In this document: positions 38,429 to 47,598 of the stretch, one piece after another
Layout of the letters: every line of letters begins with the position of its first letter
Numbering within the stretch: position 1 is the stretch's first letter
Assembly (NCBI RefSeq): GCF_000428945.1
Contig: NZ_KE386821.1
Coordinates: 121,330 to 185,329, forward strand
Source of the DNA: Hamadaea tsunoensis DSM 44101
GTDB lineage: Bacteria > Actinomycetota > Actinomycetes > Mycobacteriales > Micromonosporaceae
Reading direction: 5' to 3'
DNA: 64,000 nt
Made by a program: the position numbers and the translations under genes
The notes under the pieces: model-generated
What the model was told of the DNA's origin: nothing
What the model saw: the letters and a program-made list of their open reading frames with translations, nothing else
The model's database searches: none

Positions 38429-39424
38429 CTACGCGGCTACCGCCGGTTCGAGCAGTGACAACGTCCGCTCCCGTGCGTCGAGGCCGGCGCGGATGCCGAT
38501 CGGCATCGGCAGGTTCGGGCCGGCGTGGCCGAACTCGACGTTGCCCAGGACCGGGATGTCGCGGTCGCCGAGGACGTCCAGGACTATCTCGGGCAGGGTC
38601 GGGGACGCGCCGGGCTCGAGCCCGGCGATCTCGCGGGGTATGCCGACGACCAGGCCGGAGATCCGATCGAGGATGCCGCTGTGCCGCAGCACCTGCAGGT
38701 AGCTCCACACGTGCGAGGCCAGGCCGCCCATCTCTTCCCAGAACAGCACGGCACCGTCGAACCGGTCGAGCGGCAGCGCGTACTGCGTCGCCTGCGCGAG
38801 GACGATGCGATTGACGACCCCGCCGATCAGCCGGCCTTCGGCCCGACCGGGCCGCCAGCACTCCCACGACGGGCTCGCGGGCAGGTCGCCGATCGCCTCG
38901 GTGCCGGTGAGCAGACGGCGGTAGAGGTTCTCGAGTTCCGCTTGGCGTGCCGCGGGCGCGGCCTGCCAGTGGCCGCCGAAGCCGGGGACGGCCATGTCGG
39001 CGTGGAACCCGACCAGGCCCGTACGCGCGTACAGCACCAGGTGCAGCAGGGAGATGTCGCTGTAGCCGAGGATCGGTTTGGGGTCGGCCCTGATCGCCTC
39101 GACGTCGATCAGGTCGAGGTAGCCCAGCACCGTCTGGCCGCCGTCGCTCGCGACGATCGCGCGTACCTCGGGGTCGCGGAGCAGGCGGTTGAACTCCTCG
39201 GCGATCTCCGTCGGCGCCGCCGCGCTCCACCAGTGGTGCCGCCCGGCTTCGAGCAGCGGAGCCCGGCGTACGCGGAATCCCATCCGTTCGAGCACGACCA
39301 CCGTCCGCTCGATGTGGGACTCGTACGCGGCCGGCAGCGGACCGGACAGCGCCGCGAGGACGACGAGATCTCCGGGCTTCAGGGCACGCGGGCGAAGCAG
39401 GCCGGGCGGTGCGGAACCGATCAT
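38429..39424 (-). CDS. LD-carboxypeptidase (peptidase family S66)
   Basis: This 331-residue protein belongs to the S66 LD-carboxypeptidase/MccF family, which trims tetrapeptides of recycled peptidoglycan or detoxifies microcin-like peptides. It has LKPGDLVVLAALSGPLP, ERTVVVLERMGFRVRRAP, PKPILGYSDISLLHLVLYARTGLVGFHADMA, LFWEEMG (acid) and NVEFGHAGPNLPMPIG (catalytic His). The usual nucleophile segment GGYGS/GGxNS reads SDGGQTVLGYLD, so the Ser is not where I expect it. The start is ATG 39424, behind GGGGGTC; ATG 39460 gives 12 more residues. It is convergent with the XRE gene. Confidence 0.85.
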   Translation of the reverse strand: MIGSAPPGLLRPRALKPGDLVVLAALSGPLPAAYESHIERTVVVLERMGFRVRRAPLLEAGRHHWWSAAAPTEIAEEFNRLLRDPEVRAIVASDGGQTVLGYLDLIDVEAIRADPKPILGYSDISLLHLVLYARTGLVGFHADMAVPGFGGHWQAAPAARQAELENLYRRLLTGTEAIGDLPASPSWECWRPGRAEGRLIGGVVNRIVLAQATQYALPLDRFDGAVLFWEEMGGLASHVWSYLQVLRHSGILDRISGLVVGIPREIAGLEPGASPTLPEIVLDVLGDRDIPVLGNVEFGHAGPNLPMPIGIRAGLDARERTLSLLEPAVAA

Positions 39425-39630
39425 GACCCCCAGTGTGGCCGGTGCCGGTGGCGCGGTCATCCGACTTTCGCGCGCCGGCTCCACTGTCGACGGACGGTGG
39501 CGGCGCCGTTCGGCCGTCCCCGAACGTGGCCGGGTTCCGGATGCTCGCGCGGCTGGATCTCGGACAGCTGCGCACCGCACGCCTCCGTACGGTCATCGCA
39601 TTCCACTTCGTCGATCCGAGAGGGAATCCG

Positions 39631-41082
39631 ATGCTGTCCGACTTCTTCCTGTCCAGCAAGGGCCACGGCGGCCGCGACGTCGTCTACTTCGCCCGGGAGA
39701 ACGCCGTCCTGGACGCCGACGAGCTGAAGACCATCACCCGGCTCGCCGAGGCCGGCCCGGACGTCAACCTCGACATCGTCGGTACCGCCTCGGACGACGA
39801 GTGCTATTCGCGTACCGATCTGACGGTGGGGGAGCTGGTCGACGCCCGGGTCGTGGCGGTCGTGGAAGCGCTGAAGACGGCCGGCTGGAAGGGGAAGCCG
39901 GCTGTGCTGTCGGTGGTCAAGAACACCGAGTACGCCACCGATCCGAGGGGCCTGCGCCGGGTCACCATCGCCGCCACCAAGGACCAGTCGTCGGCCTCCG
40001 GCACGGCGGCGAAGCCCGAACCCCCGCACCGCAAGGCCGCCAAGGAGATCACCGACGCCCAGGGCCAGGCCGAGGCGTACGTGGACAAGGTCGTCGGAAT
40101 CCTGGACGCCAAGGCCGGCGACGAGGAGTACATCAAGGTCGTCGCCACCGCGAAGCTGCTGTTCTCCGACCGGGTCGACCTGCGGTCGCTGAGCACCGAC
40201 CTCAAGACCATCGGTGCCTTCCTGCGCAAGCTGCGCGAACGCGAGCCGGGCGGCACCGCGCACAAGCCCGGGTTCCGGTTCGTCGCGTACGGCGGCAGCA
40301 GCCTGGCGGTCACCAAGGGACACAAGGATGAGGCGGTCATCGACTTCGGCCCCGACATGCTCACCGCCCGGGCCGACAGCAAAGCCCTCACCTTCGTGCA
40401 CGAGTCGGCCCACGCCGTGCTCCGGGCCAAGGACATCGCGTACGCGGACCGGCGGTTGTTCTGGAAGCTCGACCAGGCCCAGGCGACCCGGAACGCCGAC
40501 AGCTACGGCCTGTTCGTGCTGATGGCGGCCCGGGACTACGAGCCGTCCAAGCTGCCGCCGCAGGACGACACCCGCGAGCTCAAGGTCGATGCCGAACTCG
40601 ACCGGCCGAAGCTGGCGGTGGAGGCGCTCGCGTACGCCGAGACCTATCTGGGGCTGGCGGCGCACGACGTCGACCACGCCTACCGCCGCGTCTGGAGGCA
40701 CGTGCTCGACGACGGGATGTGGAGCGACAGCTACGAGGGCATCCTGAAGCAGGTGCGTATCGCCTTCCCGGGGGAGTTGACCCGGGGCAGCAGCCCGGCC
40801 CGGCCGGACGACATCGTGCTGACCGGCATCCACCGGCGGCTGCGGCGTATGCGCGACCCGATCGTGGGCAAGGTGGTGACCTTCGAGCCGGGCTCGTCGG
40901 CCCGCTTCGCGGACGGCACGCTGACGCTGCCGTCCGCGTTCTTCACCCAGAGCCTCGCCAAGCGCGTCGAGGCGGTCCTGCTCGCGCTGGCCGCCGCCGA
41001 AAGCTCCGTTCCCAGTGCGATGAGGCAGCAGTACGCGACTCTCGTGGTGAACCTGGCCGCCCAGGAGCGGTACGCGCAGTGA
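39631..41082 (+). CDS. OmpA-like domain plus zincin (HExxH) putative metalloprotease
   Basis: I do not recognise the full protein. The 483 residues (ATG 39631 behind GAGAGGGA; the frame is open upstream to 39433) begin with an OmpA/MotB-like region (YFARENAVLDADELKTITRL, LDIVGTASDDE, DARVVAVVEALKTAGW, residues ~20-86). The later part carries HESAH (257-261), then KDIAY (267-271) and RNADSYGLF (287-295). That order, HExxH then an Asp and then NADSY, matches the aspzincin/M35-like lysine-specific metalloendopeptidase fold. No signal peptide is seen from this start. It might be a secreted effector or toxin; target and export route are unknown. Tandem 16-bp repeats cover its stop codon. Confidence 0.6.
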   Translation: MLSDFFLSSKGHGGRDVVYFARENAVLDADELKTITRLAEAGPDVNLDIVGTASDDECYSRTDLTVGELVDARVVAVVEALKTAGWKGKPAVLSVVKNTEYATDPRGLRRVTIAATKDQSSASGTAAKPEPPHRKAAKEITDAQGQAEAYVDKVVGILDAKAGDEEYIKVVATAKLLFSDRVDLRSLSTDLKTIGAFLRKLREREPGGTAHKPGFRFVAYGGSSLAVTKGHKDEAVIDFGPDMLTARADSKALTFVHESAHAVLRAKDIAYADRRLFWKLDQAQATRNADSYGLFVLMAARDYEPSKLPPQDDTRELKVDAELDRPKLAVEALAYAETYLGLAAHDVDHAYRRVWRHVLDDGMWSDSYEGILKQVRIAFPGELTRGSSPARPDDIVLTGIHRRLRRMRDPIVGKVVTFEPGSSARFADGTLTLPSAFFTQSLAKRVEAVLLALAAAESSVPSAMRQQYATLVVNLAAQERYAQ

Positions 41083-41139
41083 CGCGTACCGGCAGTGACG
41101 CGTACCGGCAGTGACGCGTACAGGCAGTGACGCGTACAG
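41076..41139 (+). repeat. Tandem repeat, four copies of a 16-bp unit over a stop codon
   Basis: GCAGTGACGCGTACCG repeats at 41076, 41092, 41108 and 41124, the last two ending in AG. The first copy contains the TGA stop (41080-41082) of the OmpA-like/zincin gene; every copy repeats GTGA. It fills the 66-bp gap to the convergent membrane protein gene and is the second 16-bp x 4 repeat at a gene end in this window. Confidence 0.85.
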
Positions 41140-41148
41140 GCGGATGCC

Positions 41149-41724
41149 TCAGACGGTAGGCGGCACCGGGACCGGGACGTGCAGCTGGAGGCGCTCGGTG
41201 ACGGCCTGGCAGAACGCGGGGGCGGGCCGCTTCACCTGGATGTACGCCCCGTCGTTGGTGAGCCAGGCGCGCGCGACGCGGGCGGGGTCGGCGAACCAGA
41301 AGGACGCGGCGCCGCCGATGAAGAAGGCGACGGCCAGCACGAAGGAGAGCCAGCCGACGACGGCGCCCAGGTCGGCGCCCTTGGCCAGGATCGACGGGCC
41401 GGCGCACGAGGCCGGGACCATGAGCAGGGACAGCGTGCCGATGAGCTTCAGCGTCTGGGCCTGCTTCGTGCACTGTGGACAGACTGGCCACAGCGGCGCC
41501 TGCACCCGCTTGGTCATCGCCGCGGCCACGATGATGTAGGGCAGGGCGCCCAGCAGGAGCAGGAGGTAGGTCCACTTCGGCGGGCTGGACTCGATTTTGG
41601 CCTTGACGCCGACGGGCCCGGGCGCGCCGTGTGGAGCGCACACCGGCGGCATGCCCAGGCCCGAGGTCACCAGCCACGTGGGGAAGAAGAACTGCGGGAT
41701 CACGGGTGTGGCGGGGGCGGTCAT
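41149..41724 (-). CDS. Membrane protein of unknown function with a CxxC motif
   Basis: This 191-residue protein has an N-terminal Pro-rich soluble part (MTAPATPVIPQFFFPTWLVTSG) and about three to four membrane segments (WTYLLLLLGALPYIIVAAAM; LIGTLSLLMVPASCAGPSIL; VVGWLSFVLAVAFFIGGAASFWF). A short loop between the first two contains VCPQC. A C-terminal soluble segment (YIQVKRPAPAFCQAVTERLQ) follows. Such proteins are common and unassigned in actinomycetes. It is convergent with the OmpA-like/zincin gene and lies 110 bp downstream of enolase on the same strand, so it could follow enolase in one transcript. Confidence 0.7.
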   Translation of the reverse strand: MTAPATPVIPQFFFPTWLVTSGLGMPPVCAPHGAPGPVGVKAKIESSPPKWTYLLLLLGALPYIIVAAAMTKRVQAPLWPVCPQCTKQAQTLKLIGTLSLLMVPASCAGPSILAKGADLGAVVGWLSFVLAVAFFIGGAASFWFADPARVARAWLTNDGAYIQVKRPAPAFCQAVTERLQLHVPVPVPPTV

Positions 41725-41834
41725 GGTCTCGTCCTCGGGGCCGTCGTCGTCTGGGTGCAGCGGAGCCTATGCGAGTCGACGACGGCCCGTGGGGCGGAAA
41801 CCGGTTTGATCATCTTGGGCGTTCGGCCAGGTGG

Positions 41835-43121
<1,287 letters not shown>

Positions 43122-43447
43122 GCGTCTCCTCCTGGTGCCGCGTGGACGGCGGCGGGTGCGTCGGATGGCAGACGTGGTCGACCGCGTCGTCGGTCACGAA
43201 GAAAAGGAGTTCCCATAAGAAACTCAACTCGTCACGAACCTATCAGACCGACGTTCGGGCCGCTTACCCGCTATGCCGGCAGCTTCGGGGGGAGTGGATA
43301 GGACGGTGTCAGCCGTGCGGGGTAACCGATGTGATGGACCCTCGCCGGATCCCCGACACACACTCCGTGATCCCGTGTGAGCGTGCGGTAATCGGCTGGG
43401 CGGGTCGACCGCCGGACATCAGCCTCCACTCACGACAGGAGCGGTTC
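43122..43447. other. Intergenic region between enolase and an uncharacterised gene
   Basis: This 326-bp divergent gap contains no convincing gene or RNA. Near enolase is its ribosome-binding site (minus strand GGAGGAG at ~43123-43130), and farther on an AT-richer stretch (43195-43235) that may hold promoters. ACAGGAGCGGTTC precedes the next ATG. No strong hairpin was found by eye. Confidence 0.5.
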
Positions 43448-44350
43448 ATGACGCAACCGGACACGCCGGACGCCCTCAAGGTCGTCGCGGCCGAACTCCC
43501 GCAGCAGGCCGGGCTCCCGCAGGGGGCCGGGCTTCCGCAGCAGGCCGGGCTTCCGCAGGAGGACGGGCTTCCGCAGGGGGGCGGGCTTCCGCAGGAGGAC
43601 GGGCTTCCGCAGCAGGCCGGGGGAGACGTGGACGCGCCGCCCCCGCCGCCTCCGCCCATGGACGACGACGGGCCCGAACTGCCGTACCGCCAGCAGCCCT
43701 ACGTCCTGCAGCGGATCGGCGGCTGGCGGGAGAGCTACGAGGCGTGCCTGGCCAAGGGCCGCGAGCGGATCGCGCTCATCGAACATCAGCCCGAACCGCA
43801 GCCGAAGGAGGCGGCGCAGTTCGCGGCGTCCTACACCACACAGACCGTCGCCAACCCCGACTCCCCGACCGGGTTCGCGATGCTCAGCCGGTGGAACGAC
43901 TGCCCGCCGGAGCACGAGGCCCACGGCTTCAAGAACACGCCGCTGCCCGCGCAGGGAATCCTGCGCTCCTGGCAGAACTCGGTCCACGCCGGCGAGCCCT
44001 TCACGAACGCCGACATCTACTTCCACCAGTACCGGTTGGCGTTCCTGGAGCAGAACCCCGACCTCGTCGGTGAACCGGTGTTGCCGAAGCTGCGGGTCCT
44101 GCGTCGCCAGAACGCGGGCAACGCGCTCACGGCCGACGTCCTGGCGTACCTGTCCTGGGAACGCGACGATCCGGCGGTGCCGCTTGGCGTACACCTCCCG
44201 CAGAGCGACGCCTTCGCCGCCCTGCTCGGCACGCCGAACGGCTCCGCGGCCGCGTACCTGGTGATCCAGTACGGCCCGCAGCTCGACATCACGACCATCG
44301 CCACCATCGAGGTCGCCACCGGGCAGGACCTGGTCTTCACCTTCCACTGA
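43448..44350 (+). CDS. Hypothetical protein with N-terminal LPQxxG repeats
   Basis: I do not recognise this 300-residue product. It starts at ATG 43448 behind ACAGGAGCGG. Residues ~17-58 consist of seven hexapeptides LPQQAG/LPQGAG/LPQEDG/LPQGGG, followed by a proline run (PPPPPPP) and then a ~225-residue globular domain. The latter contains AQFAASYTTQTVANPDSPTGFAMLSRW and RSWQNSVHAGEPFTNADIYFHQYRLAFLEQNPDL. There is no signal peptide or membrane segment. The repeats lie in 18-bp DNA units. It may be a lineage-specific protein with a length-variable disordered tail. It is on the same strand as, and 40 bp upstream of, an NTF2-like gene. Confidence 0.6.
   Translation: MTQPDTPDALKVVAAELPQQAGLPQGAGLPQQAGLPQEDGLPQGGGLPQEDGLPQQAGGDVDAPPPPPPPMDDDGPELPYRQQPYVLQRIGGWRESYEACLAKGRERIALIEHQPEPQPKEAAQFAASYTTQTVANPDSPTGFAMLSRWNDCPPEHEAHGFKNTPLPAQGILRSWQNSVHAGEPFTNADIYFHQYRLAFLEQNPDLVGEPVLPKLRVLRRQNAGNALTADVLAYLSWERDDPAVPLGVHLPQSDAFAALLGTPNGSAAAYLVIQYGPQLDITTIATIEVATGQDLVFTFH
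43496..43621 (+). repeat. Seven tandem 18-bp units encoding LPQxxG
   Basis: CTTCCGCAGCAGGCCGGG-type units repeat seven times with substitutions at the two central codons. They encode LPQQAG, LPQGAG, LPQQAG, LPQEDG, LPQGGG, LPQEDG and LPQQAG near the N-terminus of the hypothetical protein. Confidence 0.85.
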
Positions 44351-44390
44351 GCGGCGCGCCGTCGGCCGCCCGCCGTGCGAGGCTGTCGGG

Positions 44391-44765
44391 GTGGACTCAC
44401 TCTCCGACAGCCTCCGGGCGGCCGAACGCCGCCTCCAGGTCGCGCAACTCGCGGCCGACGCCGACACGCTCGACGAACTCCTCGACGACCGGCTCGTCTT
44501 CACCGGACCCGGCGGCACCCTGTACACCAAGGCGGACGACCTGGCGCTGCAGCGATCCGGCCGGCAGCGGCTGACCGAGGTCACCGAGGAGGACCTGCGC
44601 GTCGTCGCCGACGGCACCACCGGCGTCACCTTCTTCCTCGGTACGCTCTCCGGCGCCTTCGAAGGCCAGGAGTTCACGGCACGGCTCCGCTACACGCGTA
44701 CCTGGGTTCTCGGCGAGCGGGGCTGGCGCCTGCTGGCCGCCCACGTCAGCGACGCACCTCCTTAA
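44391..44765 (+). CDS. NTF2-like / SnoaL-like protein
   Basis: This 124-residue protein starts at GTG 44391. LRAAERRLQVAQLAADADTLDELLDDRLVFTGPGGTLYTKADDLALQRSGRQRLTEV is followed by strands with RYTRTWVLGERGWRLLAAHVS at the end. These are the marks of a cone-shaped NTF2-like (DUF4440) fold, usual for small binding proteins or enzymes. Function is unassigned. Its stop (TAA) overlaps that of the convergent TetR gene by four bases (44762-44765). It may be co-transcribed with the upstream hypothetical gene. Confidence 0.85.
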   Translation: MDSLSDSLRAAERRLQVAQLAADADTLDELLDDRLVFTGPGGTLYTKADDLALQRSGRQRLTEVTEEDLRVVADGTTGVTFFLGTLSGAFEGQEFTARLRYTRTWVLGERGWRLLAAHVSDAPP

Positions 44766-45352
44766 GGCGGGCCCGCTCGGCGGGTCGTGCCGTGCGCCGG
44801 CCGGAGGCCGTCCAGGACAATGTCCAGTAGTCGCCGGCCGGCGGCGTGATCGGAGCCGGCGGCGTGACCGACGGCGGCGGTCAAGGCCAGCACGTCCGTC
44901 CATCGCGCGTCGGACTTGATCAGGCCGCTGCGCTGCGCCCGGGTGAACAGCGGCTCGGCCGTCGCGGCGATCCGGTCGTGCCATTCCCGGATCTCGACCG
45001 GGGTGTGGTCGGGTTCGAGCGCGTGGGCACCGGCCAGCCCTTCGCGCAGCCCCCGGTTGGCCTGCATGTGTTCCACCACGCCGCCGAGCCAGACCAGGAG
45101 TGCGTCGTCGGCGCCGGACTCGATCCGCTCCAGCGCGTCCGAGCACATCGCGTCGATGCTCTGTGCGTACACGGCGGTCAGCAGGCGTTCGCGGGTCGGG
45201 AAGTGACGGTAGAGGGTGGCGTTGGCGACGCCCGCGGTGCGGGCGATCTCGTCGAGCGCCGCGTCCGTGCCGTCCCGCCGGAAGACCTCGCCGGCCGCCT
45301 CGACGAGGCGCTGCCGGTTGTAGGTCGCGTCCTTGCGTTCCGTAGGAGTCAA
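44762..45352 (-). CDS. TetR/AcrR family transcriptional regulator
   Basis: This 196-residue repressor has the TetR HTH: NRQRLVEAAGEVFRRDGTDAALDEIARTAGVANATLYRHFPTRERLLTAVYA (residues ~12-62), followed by a helical ligand domain. The start is set at TTG 45352, six nt after GAGAGG; an upstream in-frame TTG (45403) lies inside the operator region and is less likely. Two related palindromes upstream (45374-45426) are probably its binding sites. It should repress the divergent SnoaL-like gene, and itself. The effector is unknown. Confidence 0.87.
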   Translation of the reverse strand: MTPTERKDATYNRQRLVEAAGEVFRRDGTDAALDEIARTAGVANATLYRHFPTRERLLTAVYAQSIDAMCSDALERIESGADDALLVWLGGVVEHMQANRGLREGLAGAHALEPDHTPVEIREWHDRIAATAEPLFTRAQRSGLIKSDARWTDVLALTAAVGHAAGSDHAAGRRLLDIVLDGLRPAHGTTRRAGPP

Positions 45353-45373
45353 CGGACACCTCTCATTGCGTTC

Positions 45374-45426
45374 CGGGGATGCTCCCCGTATCGTCGCACA
45401 CAATGAAACGGGGACAGTCCCCGTTT
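45374..45426. promoter_or_regulatory. Two related palindromic operators between the TetR and SnoaL-like genes
   Basis: Site 1 is CGGGGA-TGC-TCCCCG (45374-45388). Site 2 is AAACGGGGAC-A-GTCCCCGTTT (45406-45426), a perfect dyad. Both share the half-site CGGGGA, with centres about 35 bp apart. The pair lies in the 87-bp divergent gap, close to both starts, as expected for TetR autoregulation. Confidence 0.7.
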
Positions 45427-45439
45427 AGAGGAGGCTGCG

Positions 45440-45808
45440 ATGCACCCGACAGGCCCGGCGGAGACGGTGCGACTGATCAACGCGGCGCGGGAGGCCGGCG
45501 ACTTCGAGGCCGCGGTCCGCCACATCGCCGTACGCTCGCTCGACCAGGGCCGCGAGGCGACCCACGAGGACTGGCTGGGCAAGTGGCGGGCCATCGTGGC
45601 CGGCGTACCGGACTTCGCCGTCACCGCGCTGCAGAGCGTGGAGAGCGGTGAATGGGTGTCGACCCGGTACCGCATCGCCGGAACGCACACCGGCGACTTC
45701 TTCGGCCGTCCGCCCACCGGTGCGGCCTTCGAGGTGTCCGGGATGGACATGGTCCGGGTCGTCGACGGGCTGCTGGTCGAACACTGGGTCTACGCGGAGC
45801 CGTTCTGA
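45440..45808 (+). CDS. SnoaL-like ester cyclase family protein
   Basis: This 122-residue NTF2-fold protein has ETVRLINAAREAGDFEAAVRHIA, EDWLGKWRAIVAGVPDFAVTALQSVESGEWVSTRYRIAGTHTGDFFGRPPTGAAFEVSGMDMVRVVDGLLVEHWVY. The VxTRYRxxGTHTGxFxGxxPTG block is the signature of SnoaL-like polyketide cyclase/ester cyclase proteins. The start is ATG 45440 after GAGGAGGCTGCG. Divergent from the TetR regulator across paired operators, it is the likely target of that repressor. The substrate is unknown; no polyketide genes are nearby. Confidence 0.88.
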   Translation: MHPTGPAETVRLINAAREAGDFEAAVRHIAVRSLDQGREATHEDWLGKWRAIVAGVPDFAVTALQSVESGEWVSTRYRIAGTHTGDFFGRPPTGAAFEVSGMDMVRVVDGLLVEHWVYAEPF

Positions 45809-45857
45809 AGGCGGCGGGTGCCCGGACGACACTGCGACCCGGGCACCCGCCCACCGG

Positions 45858-46388
45858 TTACGGGACGATCAGGATGTTGAACGGCGCCGTGCGGACCGAG
45901 CCGAGCGGGCTGGACAGCTTCTCCGCGCCCAGCCGGTAGTTGCTGCCCGCGGGCAGGCCGTACAACGCCTGGTAGAACCCCTGGTAGTAGCTGTCCTGGT
46001 AGTACCGCGAGCTGGCCGCGGAACGCACCGTGTAGGCCCCGTTCGCGATCCGCGGGTGTACGCCGGACTGCGACGAACTGGTCCGGTGGTAGTAGGTCAG
46101 CGCCAGCGACGAACCGCTGGCACCGCGCGGCAGCGTGAACTTGAAGTACCGCAGGTTGTACCCCGATCCCGAGGACAACGCCGGGCAGTTCTGCACCACC
46201 GTGCGTACGCTGATCGTGCCGAGCAGTTTCGGATTGCTGTAGCTTCCCGATCCGGCGAGCGTCGCGCAGTTGAGGTACCGCGTCGTCGCCGCCTCGGCGG
46301 GAGTCGCCGAGGCGACCGTGCCGGCGATCGCGACGCCGAGCGCGGCGACGCCCATCGCGAGCCGCCGGAGAACGGGGGAACGTCTCAT
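45858..46388 (-). CDS. Secreted protein of unknown function
   Basis: This 176-residue protein starts at ATG 46388 behind GGAAGGAACAGG. It has a classical Sec signal: basic MRRSPVLRRL, hydrophobic AMGVAALGVAIAGTVASA, then TPAEAA as a probable signal-peptidase I site (~residue 35). The mature part (~140 aa) is rich in Ser/Tyr (YYHRTSSSQ, RYYQDSYYQGFYQALYGLP) and has two Cys that could form one disulfide. The pattern resembles small secreted beta-rich proteins of actinomycetes, but I cannot name it. It converges with the SnoaL-like gene. Confidence 0.7.
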   Translation of the reverse strand: MRRSPVLRRLAMGVAALGVAIAGTVASATPAEAATTRYLNCATLAGSGSYSNPKLLGTISVRTVVQNCPALSSGSGYNLRYFKFTLPRGASGSSLALTYYHRTSSSQSGVHPRIANGAYTVRSAASSRYYQDSYYQGFYQALYGLPAGSNYRLGAEKLSSPLGSVRTAPFNILIVP

Positions 46389-46627
46389 CCTGTTCCTTCC
46401 TGGTAGTGGTAGCGCCAATGCGCTGAAAGTAGGCGAGGACCCGCAGCTCAGGAGCGTCTCCTACACCAAATCGGAGATTCGTTGGCGAAGCTCGACCGGA
46501 TCGAGGCCCGAAAACAAGCCGGGTCGCGCCCGCATACGCCGATCAGTCGCCCGTCGGTACGCTTTTCGCGGGTGGTGATCGTGGTGATGAAAGGTCCGAC
46601 GGCGAATGGCTTCGACACGATGAGGAA

Positions 46628-47182
46628 ATGCGGGCGTCGCCGATGCATCGGCTGACGATCGACGAACTCGGCGCGCTTTCGCTGTCGTACCCGGAGGTCG
46701 GCGCCACGGCCGGTGACGTGCTTCCGGCCGGCTACCGTCACGTCCGTCGACGGCTCGCCCTCGGGCGCGGCCCCTTGGTGTTCGCCCACGTCGCCCGTTC
46801 GTTGAAGTCCTGGGAGATGCACCGGCGGGCCGGTATCCGGGTGATCGCGCACGGGGCGGTCGCCACTCCGGGACAGGACGTGCTTCTGGGGGTGTCCATT
46901 GTGCAGGCGCCATGCAGAATCGTCTATGTTCTCGACGACGGACAGGCGAGCGGATTCGCGTACGGCACGCTCACCGGGCATCCCGAATCCGGCGAGGAGT
47001 CGTTCGTCGTCCGCATGGATCCGGACGGCCGCGTCGAGTTCGAGATCACGGCGTTCTCCCGCCCCGGCACGACGCTTTCGCGCCTGGGCGGCCCGATCGC
47101 GAGAATGGTGCAGGACCGCCTGACGGACCGGTACGCGGCCGCCATGACCGCATTGGCGAAAGAGGCGCGTACATCTGAATGA
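46628..47182 (+). CDS. DUF1990 (UPF0548) family protein
   Basis: This 184-residue protein fits DUF1990: an N-terminal helix with LSYPEVGATAGDVLPAGYRHVRRRLALGRG, then FAHVARSLKSWEMHRRAGIRVIAHG, LDDGQASGFAYGTLTGHPESGEESFVVRMDPDGRVEFEITAFSRPGTTLSRLGGPIARMVQDRLTDRYAAAM. The last block is the conserved hallmark of the family. Function is unknown; the fold is related to START-like proteins. The start is ATG 46628 after GAGGAA; ATG 46643 (MHRLTIDEL) is an alternative. It is followed by a 416-bp gap. Confidence 0.85.
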   Translation: MRASPMHRLTIDELGALSLSYPEVGATAGDVLPAGYRHVRRRLALGRGPLVFAHVARSLKSWEMHRRAGIRVIAHGAVATPGQDVLLGVSIVQAPCRIVYVLDDGQASGFAYGTLTGHPESGEESFVVRMDPDGRVEFEITAFSRPGTTLSRLGGPIARMVQDRLTDRYAAAMTALAKEARTSE

Positions 47183-47598
47183 CGTCGATCTCAGAGGGTA
47201 CGCAATCGATGATCGCGAGATTCGATGGGTTCCAACTTCGTGCTGGTGCCGAGGAAGCTGTGGAAGCGGTCGAGCAGGCCGCGGTAGCCGGTCGCGAGTT
47301 GAGCTTCCCCCAGGGTGGAAACTCACCCTGGCCAAACGCTGCCGACCCGACCCAGGCAGGCCGAAGGGCCGGACATCGACACCCGCGGTCCGACATCCGG
47401 CCCTGAAGAACGAGGCCGTCAAGCCTCTGAACTGCTGAAACCTGTCTTAAAGAAAGCTAATAGACGCGTGGTAAGCAGATACTGACCAGTCGGCATGGCG
47501 GACGGACCGGATGCAAACCTTCTCCACGGCGATGACCGGTACACGTCGGGCCGAGAATCAGGCCGTTACTGAAAACCGGCCCGCTCGCGGCGAGGAGT
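47183..47598. other. Intergenic region with a terminator-like hairpin and a possible gene remnant
   Basis: This 416-bp gap holds one clear hairpin, CCAGGGTG (47310-47317) / CACCCTGG (47324-47331), with loop GAAACT; it may terminate the DUF1990 gene. On the minus strand, 47307-47191 reads AQLATGYRGLLDRFHSFLGT and so on to a stop, with high third-position GC in its first half; this may be the decayed 3' end of a gene. The stretch 47410-47590 is AT-richer and contains no gene I can support. Confidence 0.45.
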
